64,000 bases of DNA. Origin: JAPOUP01 sp965203255. Its GTDB lineage: Bacteria; Pseudomonadota; Alphaproteobacteria; Rhodobacterales; Rhodobacteraceae. Positions 16,553-25,636 of this stretch are shown here, in pieces. The notes under the pieces are model-generated. The model was not told the origin of the DNA and did no database searches. It saw only the letters and a program-made list of their open reading frames with translations. Made by a program: the position numbers and the translations under genes. The first letter of the stretch is position 1. Every line of letters starts with the position of its first letter. The DNA lies in NCBI GenBank assembly GCA_965203255.1, contig OZ241882.1, positions 4,154,001-4,218,000 on the forward strand, written 5' to 3'.

Positions 16553-17491
16553 TCAGTTGGCTCGGGTCGAGGCATGGACTTTCCTGGATTCGGCTTGCTT
16601 CCTTTGGCGCTCTTCAAAAAGCGAGTATTGATCCGGGGAGTAGCTGTGTTGCCGCAATTTCCTGAGATTCGGGCCGAATTCAAGATCGATTTCCTTGCGG
16701 AAGACCCTGAATATCTCCGCCATGTAATAGTCATGACGTAGCAGCGAAATCGCCATTTTGACGATTGCGTGGCTCTCGGTATGCGAGGCGGTCACCGTTT
16801 CTTCGCAGTTGGCCGTCAGCATTTCGCGGTGATCTACCGTCAGTGTGAAATGGTTGTCTGCAAAGCCCATGGGAAAGCCCGTCCCCTCATGCTCGTAGAC
16901 CTCGCAGAGGTCGTTGAAACGAAACTCTTCCGGGTCGTCGCCGTAGAGAATGATCAGGAGCCGGACATGTCGGACAGTCACTGCCTCGCGCAACGCCGCG
17001 ACATGCCGACGCAGGATTTCGGCATCTGCCTTGAACCAGACCGAGGTTCCAGAATTGGCGATCATCTCTACGACCTTTGCATGGACCTCGCTGTCGCCGC
17101 TTATATTCCAGACGAAGCGCTCGCCTGGATCGACAGTCATCTCTGACAGCCGGTTCGCCACGCTGTCGCATAACTCACTGGTCCTGACGGCGATCTTCCT
17201 GAACAGCACGTCAGGGGGCTGGGGTACGTATCGCACCGGATTGGTGCTGACGGGCATTATCGCCTTGCGTGCAGCCAGCGCGTTCAGTGCCGAATAGGTG
17301 TTGGGGCGCGGCACGCCGGATCCATTCGAGACCTCATACGCTGTCGCAGGCGATTTCGTAAGCAAGGCCAGATACGCACGAGCTTCGTAATCAGTGAAGC
17401 CAAGGCTCCGGATGCTGTTTAATACCGTTAGCGCTTCAGCGTTCGGATGAAGGTTCATGGCGACCGTTTCGCTTGCCACGCTCCGCATCAT
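16553..17491 (-). CDS. TrmB-family transcriptional regulator
   Basis: A 312-aa protein with an N-terminal TrmB winged helix (SIRSLGFTDYEARAYLALLTKSPATAYEVSNGSGVPRPNTYSALNALAARK, split here by domain parts) and a long ligand-binding C-terminus of the phospholipase-D-like TrmB type. It is divergent from the tctCBA-led catabolic operon, so it very likely controls it in response to the transported acid or its CoA product. ATG 17458 (MNLHPNAEAL) is an alternative start; neither has a strong ribosome-binding site. The sequence is intact. Confidence 0.8.
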   Translation of the reverse strand: MMRSVASETVAMNLHPNAEALTVLNSIRSLGFTDYEARAYLALLTKSPATAYEVSNGSGVPRPNTYSALNALAARKAIMPVSTNPVRYVPQPPDVLFRKIAVRTSELCDSVANRLSEMTVDPGERFVWNISGDSEVHAKVVEMIANSGTSVWFKADAEILRRHVAALREAVTVRHVRLLIILYGDDPEEFRFNDLCEVYEHEGTGFPMGFADNHFTLTVDHREMLTANCEETVTASHTESHAIVKMAISLLRHDYYMAEIFRVFRKEIDLEFGPNLRKLRQHSYSPDQYSLFEERQRKQAESRKVHASTRAN

Positions 17492-17510
17492 TTCGCGGAA
17501 AGATGAGAAT

Positions 17511-17560
17511 CTGTAGTAGCTATTGCCACTACACCAATTATCAGCTAGTGGCTACTGCAG
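17511..17560. promoter_or_regulatory. Putative operator between the TrmB gene and tctC
   Basis: Two 12-bp half sites form an imperfect inverted repeat: CTGTAGTAGCTA at 17511-17522, and the reverse complement of 17549-17560 is CTGCAGTAGCCA (10 of 12). An inner TAGTGGC/GCCACTA pair adds symmetry. The region lies between divergent starts, as expected for the TrmB regulator's binding site. The dyad is observed; its function is inferred. Confidence 0.45.
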
Positions 17561-17618
17561 GTCAAGACGCTTCCATTGCGTAGCGCTTGCTCAATCTGGA
17601 CCGAATTGGGAGGAACCA

Positions 17619-18569
17619 ATGAGACTTATTCGCAGTTTGGCACTGGCTGCCGCGTTTGTTGCAGCACCGTTCGCGGCACAGGCGGAGGACGGCTTCCCGT
17701 CCAAACCGATCGAGGTGGTGATCCACTCAAGCTACGGCGGTGGCACCGACACAACCGCGCGCATGATGATGATTCGCTCGCGCCGCAACCTTGAGACAGA
17801 TATGTATGTTGTTTCCAAGCGCGGCGGTTCAGGTGCTGCAGCGCAGGAATATGTGTTGTCCCGGCCCGCTGACGGCTACACCATCATGGCTTTGACCCAG
17901 ACGCATCTCTACACGATCGCGCAGGGCAAGTCGCCAATGAAGATCGACGATATAGTTGGCATCGCGCGTGCGATGGATGATCCGACTTTCATAACCGTCA
18001 GCACCAACAGTGACGTGACTTCACTTGAGCAGCTCGTCGGGCTAGGAAAGGAACGTGGTCTGAACTGGGGCGTGGCCAACATCGGGGGCACCGAACATAT
18101 CGGCCTGGCCCAGTTCTCGGATGCGGCTGAAATGAAATACAAGCCAATATCTTACGGATCGGGCCTGCAGATGCTCCAGGCCCTTCTGTCAGGCGAGATC
18201 GACGCAACGCTCCCGAATGTTTCCGAAGCCGGCCAGATGATCGCCGACGGGTCGGTCCGTCCACTTGCTGTGATGGCTGAAGAGCGGCTGGCCGATTACC
18301 CGGATGTTCCGACAACCTTTGAACTCGGCTACCCGGTCAGGACTTCAACCACCCGCGGCTATGCCGTGCGTGCGGGTACGCCTCCCGAAATAGTCGAGAA
18401 GCTCTCGGACGCGCTGGTCAAGGCGATGAAGCACTCGACGTTTTCCAACTACCTCAAAAGTGCAGGTCTTGATCCCGAGACTTCGCCCGCAGGTTGGGAA
18501 GTTTGGGACAGGCAGTTGAAGGAGGAATTCGAGACGGCGGCCGAAGCTCTGAAGAAACTCGCCAACTAG
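17619..18569 (+). CDS. tctC: Tripartite tricarboxylate transporter substrate-binding protein
   Basis: A 316-aa periplasmic binding protein. I chose ATG 17619 because GGGAGGAACC precedes it and it yields a clean signal peptide (MRLIRSLALAAAFVAAPFAAQA, split after AQA). FPSKPIEVVIHSSYGGGTD is the TctC N-terminal signature, and PADGYTIMALTQTH, GEIDATLPNVSEA and VRPLAVMAEERLADYPDVPT complete the family pattern. TctC-type proteins bind carboxylates such as citrate or aromatic acids; the ligand is not readable from sequence. It leads an operon with tctB and tctA. Confidence 0.9.
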   Translation: MRLIRSLALAAAFVAAPFAAQAEDGFPSKPIEVVIHSSYGGGTDTTARMMMIRSRRNLETDMYVVSKRGGSGAAAQEYVLSRPADGYTIMALTQTHLYTIAQGKSPMKIDDIVGIARAMDDPTFITVSTNSDVTSLEQLVGLGKERGLNWGVANIGGTEHIGLAQFSDAAEMKYKPISYGSGLQMLQALLSGEIDATLPNVSEAGQMIADGSVRPLAVMAEERLADYPDVPTTFELGYPVRTSTTRGYAVRAGTPPEIVEKLSDALVKAMKHSTFSNYLKSAGLDPETSPAGWEVWDRQLKEEFETAAEALKKLAN

Positions 18570-18655
18570 GCCGACCGCAAAGAGTACAGCACGATGCGGG
18601 CCGGCTCCGTTCGGTGGTGGCCCGCAGGCACGGCCCATGACGATCAGGGGATGTG

Positions 18656-19198
18656 ATGAAGCGGAACAGGAAAGGGAAAGACGCGGACGGAGCGGGGCAG
18701 CCCGCTGGTCCAAAGGCGCTGATTGACGGCCCTGACGCCATCCTGGCACTGGTTCTGATCGCGCTTTGTGTGCTGTTCTACCGGGTGTCCGCAGGTTTCC
18801 CGGAACCAGGACTGTTTCTCGGCGAGAATGTCCTGCCAGAGCATTTCCCGCGCCTGCTATTGGTCGCCATCGGCATACTTGCCCTGCTCGTGCCATTCGA
18901 GCATCGGCTGGAATTGGACCGCTGGCCGCTAATCCGCAAGGCGCGAGGCGCACCAATTGGGGCGTCGACCTTCGTGACAATGGGGTTCCTGCTGATACTC
19001 GTCGGCATCGGTGAGTGGATTGGCACGATCCTGACAATCGTCTTGGCCGCAGTAGGTCTGCCGCTCCTGTGGGGTGAGCGGCGCTGGTTGCTGGTCGTTC
19101 CATATGCGTTGATCTTCACGGGAATCGTCACCTACCTCTTTTCGATCATACTCAGCGTCTATTTTGAGCCTGGCGTTTTCGGGCTGACACTGCGCTAG
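18656..19198 (+). CDS. tctB: Tripartite tricarboxylate transporter small membrane subunit
   Basis: A 180-aa membrane protein with four hydrophobic segments (DAILALVLIALCVLFY, LLLVAIGILALLVPF, TFVTMGFLLILVGI, YALIFTGIVTYLFSIIL) as expected for TctB. The Lys/Arg-rich N-terminus (MKRNRKGKDADG) is cytoplasmic. It sits between tctC and tctA, 10 bp before tctA, and would form the membrane complex with TctA. GGGATGT precedes the ATG at 18656. Confidence 0.85.
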   Translation: MKRNRKGKDADGAGQPAGPKALIDGPDAILALVLIALCVLFYRVSAGFPEPGLFLGENVLPEHFPRLLLVAIGILALLVPFEHRLELDRWPLIRKARGAPIGASTFVTMGFLLILVGIGEWIGTILTIVLAAVGLPLLWGERRWLLVVPYALIFTGIVTYLFSIILSVYFEPGVFGLTLR

Positions 19199-19208
19199 GG
19201 AGGCAGGT

Positions 19209-20717
19209 ATGGATCTTCTGTTGACCGGTTTCGGGATGGTCGCCGACCCCGCAATCGTTGGCGTTATCCTGATCGGCGTGATCATCGGAGTGCTCGTCGG
19301 AGCTCTGCCTGGCCTGTCGTCGCCAATGGCCATCGCACTCCTTATCCCGTTCACAATTTCGATGACGCCGATCGCCGCCATTGCGATGCTGGCAGGACTT
19401 TACTGCGCGGGCACGTTTGGCGGTTCGATCACGGCAATTCTCATCAATGCCCCGGGCGCGCCGCCTGCCGCGGCCACTGCACTTGACGGCTATCCGATGG
19501 CGAAACGCGGTGAAGCCGGACGGGCACTTGGGCTGGCGACAATTTCCAGCGTCACCGGTGGCGTTCTGAGCTTGCTGATCCTGCTTCTGGCTGCTCCGTT
19601 GCTGGCGAGGATCGCCATCACCTTCACCTCGGCCGAGTACTTTGCGTTGGCGCTCTTCGCCCTGTCCATGCTGGCTTCCATCAGCGGCAAGTCGTCGATC
19701 CGCAATCTGATCGCTGGTTTCGTGGGTGTTTTCCTCTCAACCATCGGAATTCACCTGACCACAGGTGTCGAGCGTTTCACTTTCGGCGTCAACGAGCTTT
19801 ATGACGGATTGCCATTTGTTCCGGTTCTGATTGGTCTTTTCGCGGTCGCTGAACTCCTGAAGCAAGCAAGGGTTGGCGAAACGGTATTTGAACGTGCTCG
19901 GGCCAATGTGATGAAGCTGCCGAGCCGCGAGGATTTTCAGCGGATCAAGTACACAGTCCTACGATCCAGTGGCCTTGGAACCTTTGTCGGCATCCTTCCC
20001 GCCGAAGGCGCGACCGTGGCCGCAATCATGGGATACAACGAGGCACGACGCTGGTCGGATCGAAAAGAAGAGTTTGGAACTGGCGTTCCGGAGGGAATTG
20101 CCGGGCCCGAAGCGGCCAACAACGCTGCCACCGGAGGCGCGATGGTGCCAACCTTGGCATTGGGTATTCCCGGATCAGTCTCAACAGCGTTGATTCTTGG
20201 CGCGATGGTCATGCACGGGCTGAAGCCGGGCCCATACCTCCTCGAGAATCAGCCACAATTCCTCTACGCGATCTTCGCAGCCATGCTGATCGCCAACCTG
20301 GCGTTTATGGCGATCGGAATCGCCGGTGCAAAGCTGTTCAGCCAACTAACGCTGATCCCGCGTACGATCCTCTGGCCATCGGTGCTGGTATTCGCGATCA
20401 TTGGGTCATACGCGCATTCATCGTCCTTCTTTGACATCTGGGTGATGGCGATAGCTGGGATTGTCGGCTACTTCATGCTGCGTTTCGGCTTCGGGCCAGC
20501 CCCCTTGATTATGGGGTTGGTGTTGGGTCCCATCGTGGAGGAGAACTTTTCGAAAGCCATGATCATCCACGACAATTCGATCCTCTCAATGATGGAGCGG
20601 CCGCTTGTGCTGCTGTTTTTCGGCCTGACAGTCCTTTCACTGGCTGGCCCAGTCAGGAGCGCAATCAAGGCTAGGCGCAACCGGGATTCGCTGATTGCAA
20701 CCAAGGAAGGGGAGTAG
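19209..20717 (+). CDS. tctA: Tripartite tricarboxylate transporter large membrane subunit
   Basis: A 502-aa polytopic protein, the usual TctA length. The signature GVLVGALPGLSSPMAIALLIPFT and GLYCAGTFGGSITAILINAPG, PAAAATALDGYPMAKRGEAGRAL-type motif (residues 85-105) are unmistakable. About 11-12 membrane segments are visible. With TctB and TctC it drives sodium- or proton-coupled uptake of a carboxylic acid. GGGAGGCAGGT before ATG 19209 is a good ribosome-binding site. Confidence 0.9.
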   Translation: MDLLLTGFGMVADPAIVGVILIGVIIGVLVGALPGLSSPMAIALLIPFTISMTPIAAIAMLAGLYCAGTFGGSITAILINAPGAPPAAATALDGYPMAKRGEAGRALGLATISSVTGGVLSLLILLLAAPLLARIAITFTSAEYFALALFALSMLASISGKSSIRNLIAGFVGVFLSTIGIHLTTGVERFTFGVNELYDGLPFVPVLIGLFAVAELLKQARVGETVFERARANVMKLPSREDFQRIKYTVLRSSGLGTFVGILPAEGATVAAIMGYNEARRWSDRKEEFGTGVPEGIAGPEAANNAATGGAMVPTLALGIPGSVSTALILGAMVMHGLKPGPYLLENQPQFLYAIFAAMLIANLAFMAIGIAGAKLFSQLTLIPRTILWPSVLVFAIIGSYAHSSSFFDIWVMAIAGIVGYFMLRFGFGPAPLIMGLVLGPIVEENFSKAMIIHDNSILSMMERPLVLLFFGLTVLSLAGPVRSAIKARRNRDSLIATKEGE

Positions 20718-20726
20718 GGAGGCACC

Positions 20727-21473
20727 ATGGGCAGACCGCTTACCGGCGCCGCCGCGATTGTCACCGGTTCGTCAATGAATATTGGACGCGAAATCTGTTT
20801 GCAGTTGGCACGGGCAGGTGCCAACGTGGTGACCCATGCGGCCACAAATCGCGACGGTGCCGAAGAAACCGCCGAACTTGTCCGGGCCGAGGGCGTGCAG
20901 GCTTCAACGTGGGTAGGTGACCTGACCGACCCGGCCGGTGCGCGGGCACTGGTGCAAACCGCGTTGGATACTCTCGGCAAGCTCAATGTTCTGGTCAACA
21001 ATGCGGCGATCCGCGGTAATGACGCACTAGCCGATTTGCCATTGGAGAAGCTTCAGGCGATTCTGCGCACCAATGTCGAGGCACCAGTGCTCTGCGCACA
21101 GGCTGCGGCGCCGCATATGGCCGCCTCGGGATGGGGCAGGATCGTCAACATTGGCGGCTTGTCGGCGCATCGCGGTACCAAGTGTCGGGTACATGTCGCC
21201 GCCTCGAAGATGGCGATGGTCGGTGTCACCAGGGCTCTGGCAGCGGAACTCGCGAGCGACAACATAACTTCGAACATTGTTGTTCCCGGAATGATTGACA
21301 CGGCACGCGGGGCCTCAGCCGGGGCGTCGCCACATGGAGGCTATCCAAACCTTCTGGGGCGAAATGGCATGCCGGCGGAAGTCGCGCACGCGGTGGTGAG
21401 TCTTTGTCACCCAAACGCCGCCTACACCACGGGCCAGACAATTCATGTCAATGGCGGCAGCTATCTCGACTGA
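20727..21473 (+). CDS. Short-chain dehydrogenase/reductase lacking the usual catalytic Tyr
   Basis: A 248-aa SDR. The Rossmann start AAIVTGSSMNIGREIC and NNAAIRG bind NAD(P). The active-site serine lies in IGGLSAHRG. The YxxxK motif is replaced by HVAASK, so Val sits where Tyr is expected and His one residue before it; I recall other SDRs with such an RAHVAAAK arrangement, so this may be a subfamily trait. IVVPGMIDTARG and GQTIHVNGGSYLD are normal. It sits 9 bp after tctA in the catabolic operon and probably acts on the imported acid or its CoA derivative. Substrate unknown. Confidence 0.8.
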   Translation: MGRPLTGAAAIVTGSSMNIGREICLQLARAGANVVTHAATNRDGAEETAELVRAEGVQASTWVGDLTDPAGARALVQTALDTLGKLNVLVNNAAIRGNDALADLPLEKLQAILRTNVEAPVLCAQAAAPHMAASGWGRIVNIGGLSAHRGTKCRVHVAASKMAMVGVTRALAAELASDNITSNIVVPGMIDTARGASAGASPHGGYPNLLGRNGMPAEVAHAVVSLCHPNAAYTTGQTIHVNGGSYLD

Positions 21474-21482
21474 TCCACTCCG

Positions 21483-22847
21483 ATGGTAGCGATCGCGGAA
21501 ACACTCGCTGGTTGGAGCAACGACCTTACCGCCTTGATGATTCCAGATGGCGTTGCGGCAACATTGCGCCGAACGATACTGGATGCCGGAGGCTTGATGG
21601 TTGCTGCGCGGAACATGGGCTACGTTGCGGCTGCCCGCGACAGCGCCGAGGTGGCCGGTTCCTGCACTGCTATCGGACATGTCGGAGGCTTCAGCGCTGG
21701 CGACGCCGCATTGGTTTCGGGGATTGCCGTGCACGGTGAGGACTTCGACGACACCTTTGAAGGCACGCCGGTACATGTAGGCGCAGTGCTGATCCCTGCG
21801 CTTCTTGCGGTAGCCGAGCGCGATGGGCTGTCGGGCGAGGATCTCCTGCGCGGACTCGCAACCGGGGGAGAACTGGCCTGCCGCATGGCCGTCGTGGCGC
21901 CAACCGCGATTCATCGTGCGGCGTTTCATCCGACCGCCGTTATTGGCGCTCTCGCGGCGGCGTTCGGGATCGCCACTGCCAAGAGGTTGTCCTCGCAACA
22001 AACGGTTTGTGCCATGGGAATCGCGGGTTCAATGGCCTCAGGGATTATCGAATATCTGGCCGAGGGCACTTCAACCAAGCGTCTGCATCCGGGTTGGGCG
22101 GCACAGTCCGGTATTCGAGCCGCCGCGCTGGCGGAACGTGGCTTCTCGGGTCCACGCACCGTGTTTGAAGGGAGCCATGGGTTTTTCGAGGCCTTTGCAC
22201 ACCCTGACATTCCGCGCGATTTCGGACGGCTGACGAATCGACTCGGCGAGGCTTGGGAATTGGAACATCTTGCGTTCAAACCCTACGCTTGTGGAACCAT
22301 GGCTCAGCCATTCATCGATGCCGCTATCAAGCTGCGAGCCCGTTTGCCCGACCTTGAAGCAGTGGAAGAGATCACAGTGGCGACAGCCGAAGCGATCCTG
22401 CACCGGTTATGGGAACCGAAAGAGGAAAAGGCGGCGCCGTCGACACCTTATTCGGCTAAGTTCAGCGTACCTTACTGCATCGCCGTGGGCCTCGTACAAG
22501 GCAAAGCTGGGCTTGGAGAATTTACTCCCGAAACGATTCGCGAACCAAGGCTGCTGAAGACGGCTGCCAAAGTTCGGTATGAAGTTGACCCCCTTGACCC
22601 TTATCCTGACAACTACGTCGGGGCGGTCACCATCCGGTTGCGGGACGGAACGGAACTGAAGGCGGCCCAGTCGTGTCTGCGTGGCGGCCGAAGTGATCCG
22701 CTGAGCGACGCCGAACTCGAGGCAAAGTTCTGCGCAAATGCGGCGTTCGGTGAATGGCCGGATGCACTGGCCGACCGATTCCAGGCATTTAGCGCTGCAG
22801 CATTTGCCGTCGACCAGCTAGGCGACCTGATCCAATTTCGCGCTTGA
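21483..22847 (+). CDS. MmgE/PrpD-family protein
   Basis: A 454-aa protein of the MmgE/PrpD fold, which includes 2-methylcitrate dehydratase, cis-aconitate decarboxylase and iminodisuccinate epimerase. Family landmarks are GGFSAGDAALVSGIAVHGEDFDDT (a lid segment), HRAAFHPTAVIGALAAAFGIA, GTSTKRLHPGWAAQSG, and KPYACGTMAQPFIDAAI. It follows the SDR by 9 bp. Dehydration, isomerisation or decarboxylation of an imported tricarboxylate is consistent with the transporter upstream, but the exact reaction is not determinable here. Confidence 0.8.
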   Translation: MVAIAETLAGWSNDLTALMIPDGVAATLRRTILDAGGLMVAARNMGYVAAARDSAEVAGSCTAIGHVGGFSAGDAALVSGIAVHGEDFDDTFEGTPVHVGAVLIPALLAVAERDGLSGEDLLRGLATGGELACRMAVVAPTAIHRAAFHPTAVIGALAAAFGIATAKRLSSQQTVCAMGIAGSMASGIIEYLAEGTSTKRLHPGWAAQSGIRAAALAERGFSGPRTVFEGSHGFFEAFAHPDIPRDFGRLTNRLGEAWELEHLAFKPYACGTMAQPFIDAAIKLRARLPDLEAVEEITVATAEAILHRLWEPKEEKAAPSTPYSAKFSVPYCIAVGLVQGKAGLGEFTPETIREPRLLKTAAKVRYEVDPLDPYPDNYVGAVTIRLRDGTELKAAQSCLRGGRSDPLSDAELEAKFCANAAFGEWPDALADRFQAFSAAAFAVDQLGDLIQFRA

Positions 22848-22859
22848 GAGGAGATCGAC

Positions 22860-24053
22860 ATGCCACATCAGCCGGCATCAACAGCGCTTTCGCATATCCG
22901 TGTGCTTGACCTGACGCGTGTTCGCTCGGGTCCTACGGCCGTGCGCCAGCTCGCCGATTGGGGCGCTGATGTCATCAAGATCGAACAACCTGCTTCACTC
23001 GAAGCTGACGGCGCATTGGGTGCGGGGCGCAATACCGCTGATTGGCAGAACCTACAGCGCAACCGCCGCTCATTGACTCTGAATCTCAAGGACCCCAAGG
23101 GCAGGGAGCTGTTTCGTAAGTTGGTTGTGACAGCGGATGTCGTTGTCGAGAACTTCCGCCCTGATGTGAAATACCGGCTGGGAATCGACTACGAGAGTCT
23201 GAAGGCGATTAACTCGATGATTATACTCGCCAGTATTTCGGGTTTCGGCGAAACCGGGCCCTACGCCAAACGTCCGGGATTTGATCAGATCGCTCAGGGA
23301 ATGGGCGGTCTGATGTCAATTACTGGCGATCCTGACGGTGGGCCGATGCGGGTGGGCATTCCAATTGCCGACCTATCGGCGGGTCTCTTCGCAGCGCTAG
23401 GTATCCTGACGGCCCTCATTGAGCGCGAGAAGTCACGTGAGGGCCAGTGGTTGTCAACGTCGCTCCTGCAGTCGCAGATCTTCATGTTGGATTTCCAGGC
23501 TGCGCGTTGGTTGATGCAGGATGAGGTCGCACCGCAAGTGGGCAACGAACATCCGACGAGCGTGCCGACCAACCGCTTTCTGACCAAGGATGGAGCGATC
23601 AATATCGCGGTGGCGGGCGATCAGATCTGGCGACGTCTGTGCGTCGCTCTTGGTCGACGGGACTGGGCTGAGGACAAGGGCCTTGCGACCAACAGCAGGC
23701 GCAAGGCTCGACGCGACGAGTTGAATTCGGCGATTGGCGAGATCGTCAAGGAAAGGACCAGTGCCGAGTGGGTTGAAATCCTGACCGAAGCAGGTGTGCC
23801 CTGCGGTCCGATCTATCGCGTCGACGAGATGTTTGATGATCCACAGGTTCGGCACTTGGGCATCGCCCAGCCGCTCCATACCGAGCCATTTGGCCAGACC
23901 CGCGCCTTGGCGCAGCCGTTCCAGCTTAGCCGCACCCCAAGCTCGTTTGAAGCTTCTCCTCCGACTCGTGGCCAACACACGGTGGAGATTTTGGAAGAAC
24001 TGGGGGTCGACGCCGACGATATCGCCTTACTTCGGGAACAGTTTGTTGTGTAG
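22860..24053 (+). CDS. CaiB/BaiF family III CoA-transferase
   Basis: A 397-aa family III CoA-transferase. RVLDLTRVRSGPTAVRQLADWGADVIKIEQP, then NRRSLTLNLKDPKGRELFRKLV and VVVENFRPDVKYRLGIDYE are diagnostic. GFDQIAQGMGGLMSITG contains the Asp that forms the acyl-anhydride intermediate. GAGAGGAGAT precedes the ATG. It would move CoA between two carboxylic acids, which fits activation of the substrate imported by TctABC. The donor and acceptor cannot be read from sequence. Confidence 0.85.
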   Translation: MPHQPASTALSHIRVLDLTRVRSGPTAVRQLADWGADVIKIEQPASLEADGALGAGRNTADWQNLQRNRRSLTLNLKDPKGRELFRKLVVTADVVVENFRPDVKYRLGIDYESLKAINSMIILASISGFGETGPYAKRPGFDQIAQGMGGLMSITGDPDGGPMRVGIPIADLSAGLFAALGILTALIEREKSREGQWLSTSLLQSQIFMLDFQAARWLMQDEVAPQVGNEHPTSVPTNRFLTKDGAINIAVAGDQIWRRLCVALGRRDWAEDKGLATNSRRKARRDELNSAIGEIVKERTSAEWVEILTEAGVPCGPIYRVDEMFDDPQVRHLGIAQPLHTEPFGQTRALAQPFQLSRTPSSFEASPPTRGQHTVEILEELGVDADDIALLREQFVV

Positions 24054-24075
24054 ACGGAAAACAGGGAATCAAAGG

Positions 24076-24891
24076 ATGGTCACCGACACCGCACTTACTC
24101 TACCAACCAACAAGGTCCTAAGCCGCGTCGTTGGCGCGGTTGGACATGTGATCTTCAACAATCCCAAACGGCACAATGCAGTCTCGCTGGAAATGTGGGA
24201 TGCCGTGGAGCAAGCGCTCTCGAACTTTGCCGAAGACGAAACGGTGCGAGTGGCGATCCTGTCTGGTGCCGGAGGCAAGGCATTTGTTTCGGGGGCCGAT
24301 ATCTCGAAGTTTGAGCAAGAGCGGGGCTCGAAAGAGGCGACCGAACGTTACAACGACCGACTGAAGGTGGTCTACGAATTGATCGAGAGCTACCCCAAGC
24401 CCACGATAGCAATGATCAATGGTCATTGTATCGGGGGCGGGCTGAATCTGGCGGCTTGCGCCGACATACGCATCGCATCGACCTCGTCTCGCTTTGCTAT
24501 GCCTGCGGCGAAACTTGCGCTGGGCTATCCCTTTGATGCGATACGAAGATTGGTGAATGCCGTTGGTGCCGCCGCCGCCAAGCAAATGATGTTCACCGCT
24601 CAGGCGATCGATGCAGATACGGCGCTAAGGATTGGGCTCGTTCAAGAGGTCGTGGCCGAAGATGTGCTGGACGACCGCGTGGCCGAACTGGCAGAGGCAA
24701 TCGCCGGCAATGCGCCGCTGACGATCCAGACGATGAAATACATCGTGACCCAAGTGATGCATGCCGATCCTTCCGCACGTAACCTGGTGCGCTGCGATGA
24801 AATGGTCGCCAACTGCTTCGCTTCGGAAGATTATGTCGAAGGGCGCATGGCCTTCATGGAAAAGCGCAAACCCGATTTCAAGGGCCGATAG
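24076..24891 (+). CDS. Enoyl-CoA hydratase/isomerase family protein
   Basis: A 271-aa crotonase-fold protein; I chose ATG 24076 (AAAGG upstream) rather than earlier in-frame codons within caiB. GHVIFNNPKRHNAVSLEMWDA, GAGGKAFVSGADISKFE (first oxyanion-hole segment) and AMINGHCIGGGLNLAACADIRIA (second) are complete. The usual Glu pair after GLNLA is not obvious, so hydratase, isomerase or hydrolase activity is open. It lies 22 bp after caiB and likely acts on the CoA ester made by the transferase or the MatB-like synthetase. Confidence 0.85.
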   Translation: MVTDTALTLPTNKVLSRVVGAVGHVIFNNPKRHNAVSLEMWDAVEQALSNFAEDETVRVAILSGAGGKAFVSGADISKFEQERGSKEATERYNDRLKVVYELIESYPKPTIAMINGHCIGGGLNLAACADIRIASTSSRFAMPAAKLALGYPFDAIRRLVNAVGAAAAKQMMFTAQAIDADTALRIGLVQEVVAEDVLDDRVAELAEAIAGNAPLTIQTMKYIVTQVMHADPSARNLVRCDEMVANCFASEDYVEGRMAFMEKRKPDFKGR

Positions 24892-24895
24892 CTGC

Positions 24896-25636
24896 GTGGA
24901 TTACAGTATTCTGTCAATCGCCTACCTGATGGCGGCAGCTATGGGCACGGCGGTGCTGCACAGCGTCGGAGGCTTTGCCGGGGCTTTGTTGATGGCAATT
25001 GCCATAGCACCGGTATTGGGGGTCAAGGAGACTGTGCCCGTAGTCGCGACTGCCATGATGATCAGCCATGCTTCTCGGGCCTGGCTCTTCCGCAAAGCGG
25101 TGGACTGGGGCGCGTTTCGAATGCTGGTTTGCTTCGGATTGCCATTCATCGTGTTGGGCGTCCTGTTTTATGTGGAACTCTCTGAAAGAGCGGTTGCAGT
25201 GTTTCTGGGAACGTTCCTCATAGTCACGGTGCCGCTCAGGCGCTACCTGGCCGGCAGGAGCATCGTTGTTCCACGAAAGGCCATCGCGGCTGTGGCGGTG
25301 CCATACGGGTTTATCTCAGGGACCAGTTTTGGGGCCGGCATGATTCTTGCGCCATTTATGCTGGGAGCCGGAATCGTGGGTGAGACGCTTCTTGCCACGG
25401 TTGCCGTAAGCGGGGTGATGCTGAATGTCACCAAGACCATCGCCTTTGGATTGTCGCCTCTCTTGACGGCGGAGTTGGCTGGTTTGGGCGTGATCTTGGG
25501 ATTGTGCACTTTCCCCGGCCACGCGGTAGGGCGATGGATTGTGCGGCGAACTTCGATTCGGCTGCATACGTTTGTTCTGGAAGCCTTCGTCTGCATCGGC
25601 GCGGTTTACATGCTATGGAAAGGACTGTCGGGATGA
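24896..25636 (+). CDS. TauE/SafE-family membrane permease
   Basis: A 246-aa integral membrane protein starting at GTG 24896, with about seven to eight hydrophobic segments (for example LPFIVLGVLFYVELS and AGLGVILGLCTFPGHAVG). GGFAGALLMAIAIAPVLGVKETVPVVATAMM and GTSFGAGMILAPFML match the duplicated TauE/SafE repeat. Members export sulfite, sulfoacetate or small organic acids. Its position inside a CoA-catabolic operon suggests transport of a small organic acid product or substrate. It overlaps the next gene by 4 bp (ATGA). Confidence 0.75.
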   Translation: MDYSILSIAYLMAAAMGTAVLHSVGGFAGALLMAIAIAPVLGVKETVPVVATAMMISHASRAWLFRKAVDWGAFRMLVCFGLPFIVLGVLFYVELSERAVAVFLGTFLIVTVPLRRYLAGRSIVVPRKAIAAVAVPYGFISGTSFGAGMILAPFMLGAGIVGETLLATVAVSGVMLNVTKTIAFGLSPLLTAELAGLGVILGLCTFPGHAVGRWIVRRTSIRLHTFVLEAFVCIGAVYMLWKGLSG

